The translations under genes were made by a program, and so were the position numbers. DNA of 64,000 nucleotides from Bacillus sp. EB01. GTDB lineage: Bacteria > Bacillota > Bacilli > Bacillales > Cytobacillaceae. The notes under the pieces are model-generated. The model had not been told where the DNA came from. It did no database searches and saw only the letters and a list, made by a program, of their open reading frames with translations. Positions 62,554 through 64,000 of this stretch are shown here, piece by piece. Location of the stretch: positions 702,236-766,235 of the forward strand of contig NZ_HG964497.1 of the NCBI RefSeq assembly GCF_000613125.1, in the 5' to 3' direction. Positions within the stretch are counted from its first letter, which is position 1. Each line of letters starts with the position of its first letter.

Positions 62554-63756
62554 ATGAATAATCAGTATATAAAAATGGCAACGGGTGTATATTTGAATTA
62601 TTTACTATTAGGAATGATTAATGTAATTATTGCATCCAATATGAATTTTTTATCCCAACAATTAAATACCGGCAGTGCAGAAATTAGTTTTTTGATTTCT
62701 GCTATCGGGATAGGAAAATTAGTTACATTAAGTTTTTCTGGACGGCTTTCTGATAAGGTTGGGAGAAAGCCGCTTGTTGTAACTGCAACATTGTTATATG
62801 TTGTATTTCTAGTTGGTATACCTCTTGCACCCAACTATCTTTTTGCTTTCGTTTTTGCAATTATTGCGGGAATCTGTAACTCGATTATGGATTCAGGAGC
62901 TTATCCTGCTCTAATCGAAGCTTTCCCTAATAATCCAGGGACCGCAATGGTACTGCTGAAAGCCTTTATCTCAATTGGGGCAACCCTATTGCCTATTCTG
63001 GTAGTATTGATTACTTCAAATCATTTGTTTTACGGATTGGCCTTTTTTGTTCCTGCAGCAGCTTACCTTATCAACGGGTTTTTCCTTACATTAGCTGCTT
63101 TTCCAAAGCATAAAGAGGGAAAGTTTGATTACTTACTAGTGGATTACAGCTCTACACGAAAGAGGTTTTCAGTGAAACCTAGGTTCAGGAGAGAAGGTAT
63201 AGGAGTCGTCTTGATTGCCTTTAGTTCAGTCGCTTTATTTATGATTATCCAAATCTGGCTTCCAACGTACGGCCAGGAGATAGTTGGGTTGGGTAAGGTG
63301 GCAGCAATTGGATTATTAAGCTTTTATAGCATTGGAGGATTAATTTCCGTCCTTCTGCTCGCAATCCTGTTTAAAAAGGGAATTAATCCTATAACCGTAA
63401 TGACCATTTATCCGTCTATAGCTCTTATTACGTTACTAGTTCTGTTAGCTCTTCCATATCCGGAAGTCATTATGATTTGTGCATTCGTTCTAGGATTATC
63501 AACTTCAGGGATTTTTCAATTAGCCGTTACTATTATGGCTGAATTTTTCCCGGATACAAAAGGCACGAGTACCGCATATGTCAGCCTTGCTTCTAGCTTA
63601 GCGTTTATTGTTATTCCATTTATAACAGGAATGATCACAAAGTATTTTAGCGTAACATCAGTATTTATTATTGACCTTGGTATAGCAGTCTTAACTATAT
63701 TACTGGGTATTAATTTATCCTTCAGGTATAGGAGAGTGTTTAACGTTCTTTATTAA
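62554..63756 (+). CDS. MFS transporter
   Basis: The 400-residue membrane protein has about 12 hydrophobic segments and the MFS motif A GRLSDKVGRKPLV between helices 2 and 3. A hydrophilic central loop (HKEGKFDYLLVDYSSTRKRF) separates the halves. The substrate is unknown. Context suggests uptake or efflux of an aromatic compound, but that is a guess. ATG 62554 follows GGGGGAGG by 5-6 nt. The frame is open upstream to 62464 inside the azoR terminator and is not used there. Confidence 0.88.
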   Translation: MNNQYIKMATGVYLNYLLLGMINVIIASNMNFLSQQLNTGSAEISFLISAIGIGKLVTLSFSGRLSDKVGRKPLVVTATLLYVVFLVGIPLAPNYLFAFVFAIIAGICNSIMDSGAYPALIEAFPNNPGTAMVLLKAFISIGATLLPILVVLITSNHLFYGLAFFVPAAAYLINGFFLTLAAFPKHKEGKFDYLLVDYSSTRKRFSVKPRFRREGIGVVLIAFSSVALFMIIQIWLPTYGQEIVGLGKVAAIGLLSFYSIGGLISVLLLAILFKKGINPITVMTIYPSIALITLLVLLALPYPEVIMICAFVLGLSTSGIFQLAVTIMAEFFPDTKGTSTAYVSLASSLAFIVIPFITGMITKYFSVTSVFIIDLGIAVLTILLGINLSFRYRRVFNVLY

Positions 63757-63826
63757 GTTCAATTGTAATTAGAAAATTTTTTATCGGAAACATACCTCTT
63801 CCTTAATAGGAAAGGAGAATTCATAT

Positions 63827-63967
63827 ATGACGGGCCCGGAGTGGCCATTAATTCTTTGCTATCTTTCTTTTGAGAGTACTTTAGTGAAGTGTATCGAAAA
63901 AAGTGGTGCCGCTCAGCATTTGGCGCTATCCTTAAACCAGGATATTAAGCGCTCATATTTCATTTAA
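63827..63967 (+). CDS. Possible small protein (46 aa)
   Basis: An ATG frame with AAAGGAG 9 nt upstream encodes a 46-residue product starting MTGPEWPLILCYLSFESTLV. I recognise no family. The good ribosome binding site is the only support. Confidence 0.35.
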   Translation: MTGPEWPLILCYLSFESTLVKCIEKSGAAQHLALSLNQDIKRSYFI

Positions 63968-64000
63968 GAGATTAATTTATTTATGTCAATTGCAAAGATA

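Overview
The window is chromosomal DNA of a Bacillaceae bacterium. From about 0.5 to 41.3 kb it follows the Bacillus subtilis gene order closely: hprK-lgt-yvoD-ppaX-yvoF, hisZGDBHAFI, yvcD-trxB-yvcI-rapZ-yvcK-whiA-crh, clpP, sigL, cggR-gapA-pgk-tpiA-gpmI-eno, secG-est-rnr-smpB-ssrA. Short intergenic repeats and strong AGGAGG-type ribosome binding sites fit a mesophilic soil Bacillus relative. I cannot fix the genus.

Left part (1-41.3 kb). This is housekeeping: a truncated amidase and a YnfA membrane protein, HPr kinase and its operon, the histidine operon (in two blocks split by a repeat array between hisD and hisB), the rapZ/yvcK/whiA/crh block, clpP with a CtsR operator, sigL with a candidate cre site, the CggR-controlled glycolytic operon, a GlcNAc-type PTS permease, and secG-est-rnr-smpB-ssrA. 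HprK and its target Crh (Gln15, Ser46) are both present. Two insertions stand out. One is a reverse-transcriptase ORF bounded by tRNA-Arg(CCG) and a 60-bp copy of that tRNA's 3' end. The other is a 274-nt group I intron inside the T-loop of tmRNA.

Right part (41.3-64 kb). Directly after ssrA the DNA becomes visibly more AT-rich and the B. subtilis order stops, as expected for an island at a tmRNA gene. It carries an SDR oxidoreductase with a cre site, then a central-carbon cluster (small stress protein, glpX, rpiA, zwf, tkt, gnd, tal, pgi, class I fba). After that comes a quinone/electrophile detoxification set: exported YcaC-like hydrolase, Spx paralogue, MhqR-like MarR regulator, two ring-cleaving dioxygenases, MhqD-like hydrolase, WrbA-like quinone reductase, PAS-GGDEF protein, azoreductase and an MFS transporter. 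MhqR-type palindromes (TATCTC-N6-GAGATA and close variants) lie upstream of the carbon cluster, the YcaC gene, spx-marR, the dioxygenase operon and azoR. My inference is one regulon that couples reductant supply by the pentose-phosphate cycle to quinone/aldehyde detoxification.

Intergenic regions hold an unusual set of repeats. Five separate arrays of 3-5 short cores are spaced 19-21 bp apart, each array with its own core sequence. Two arrays of ATTAATC-type palindromes, a 129-130 bp tandem repeat and MITE-like palindromic elements are also present.
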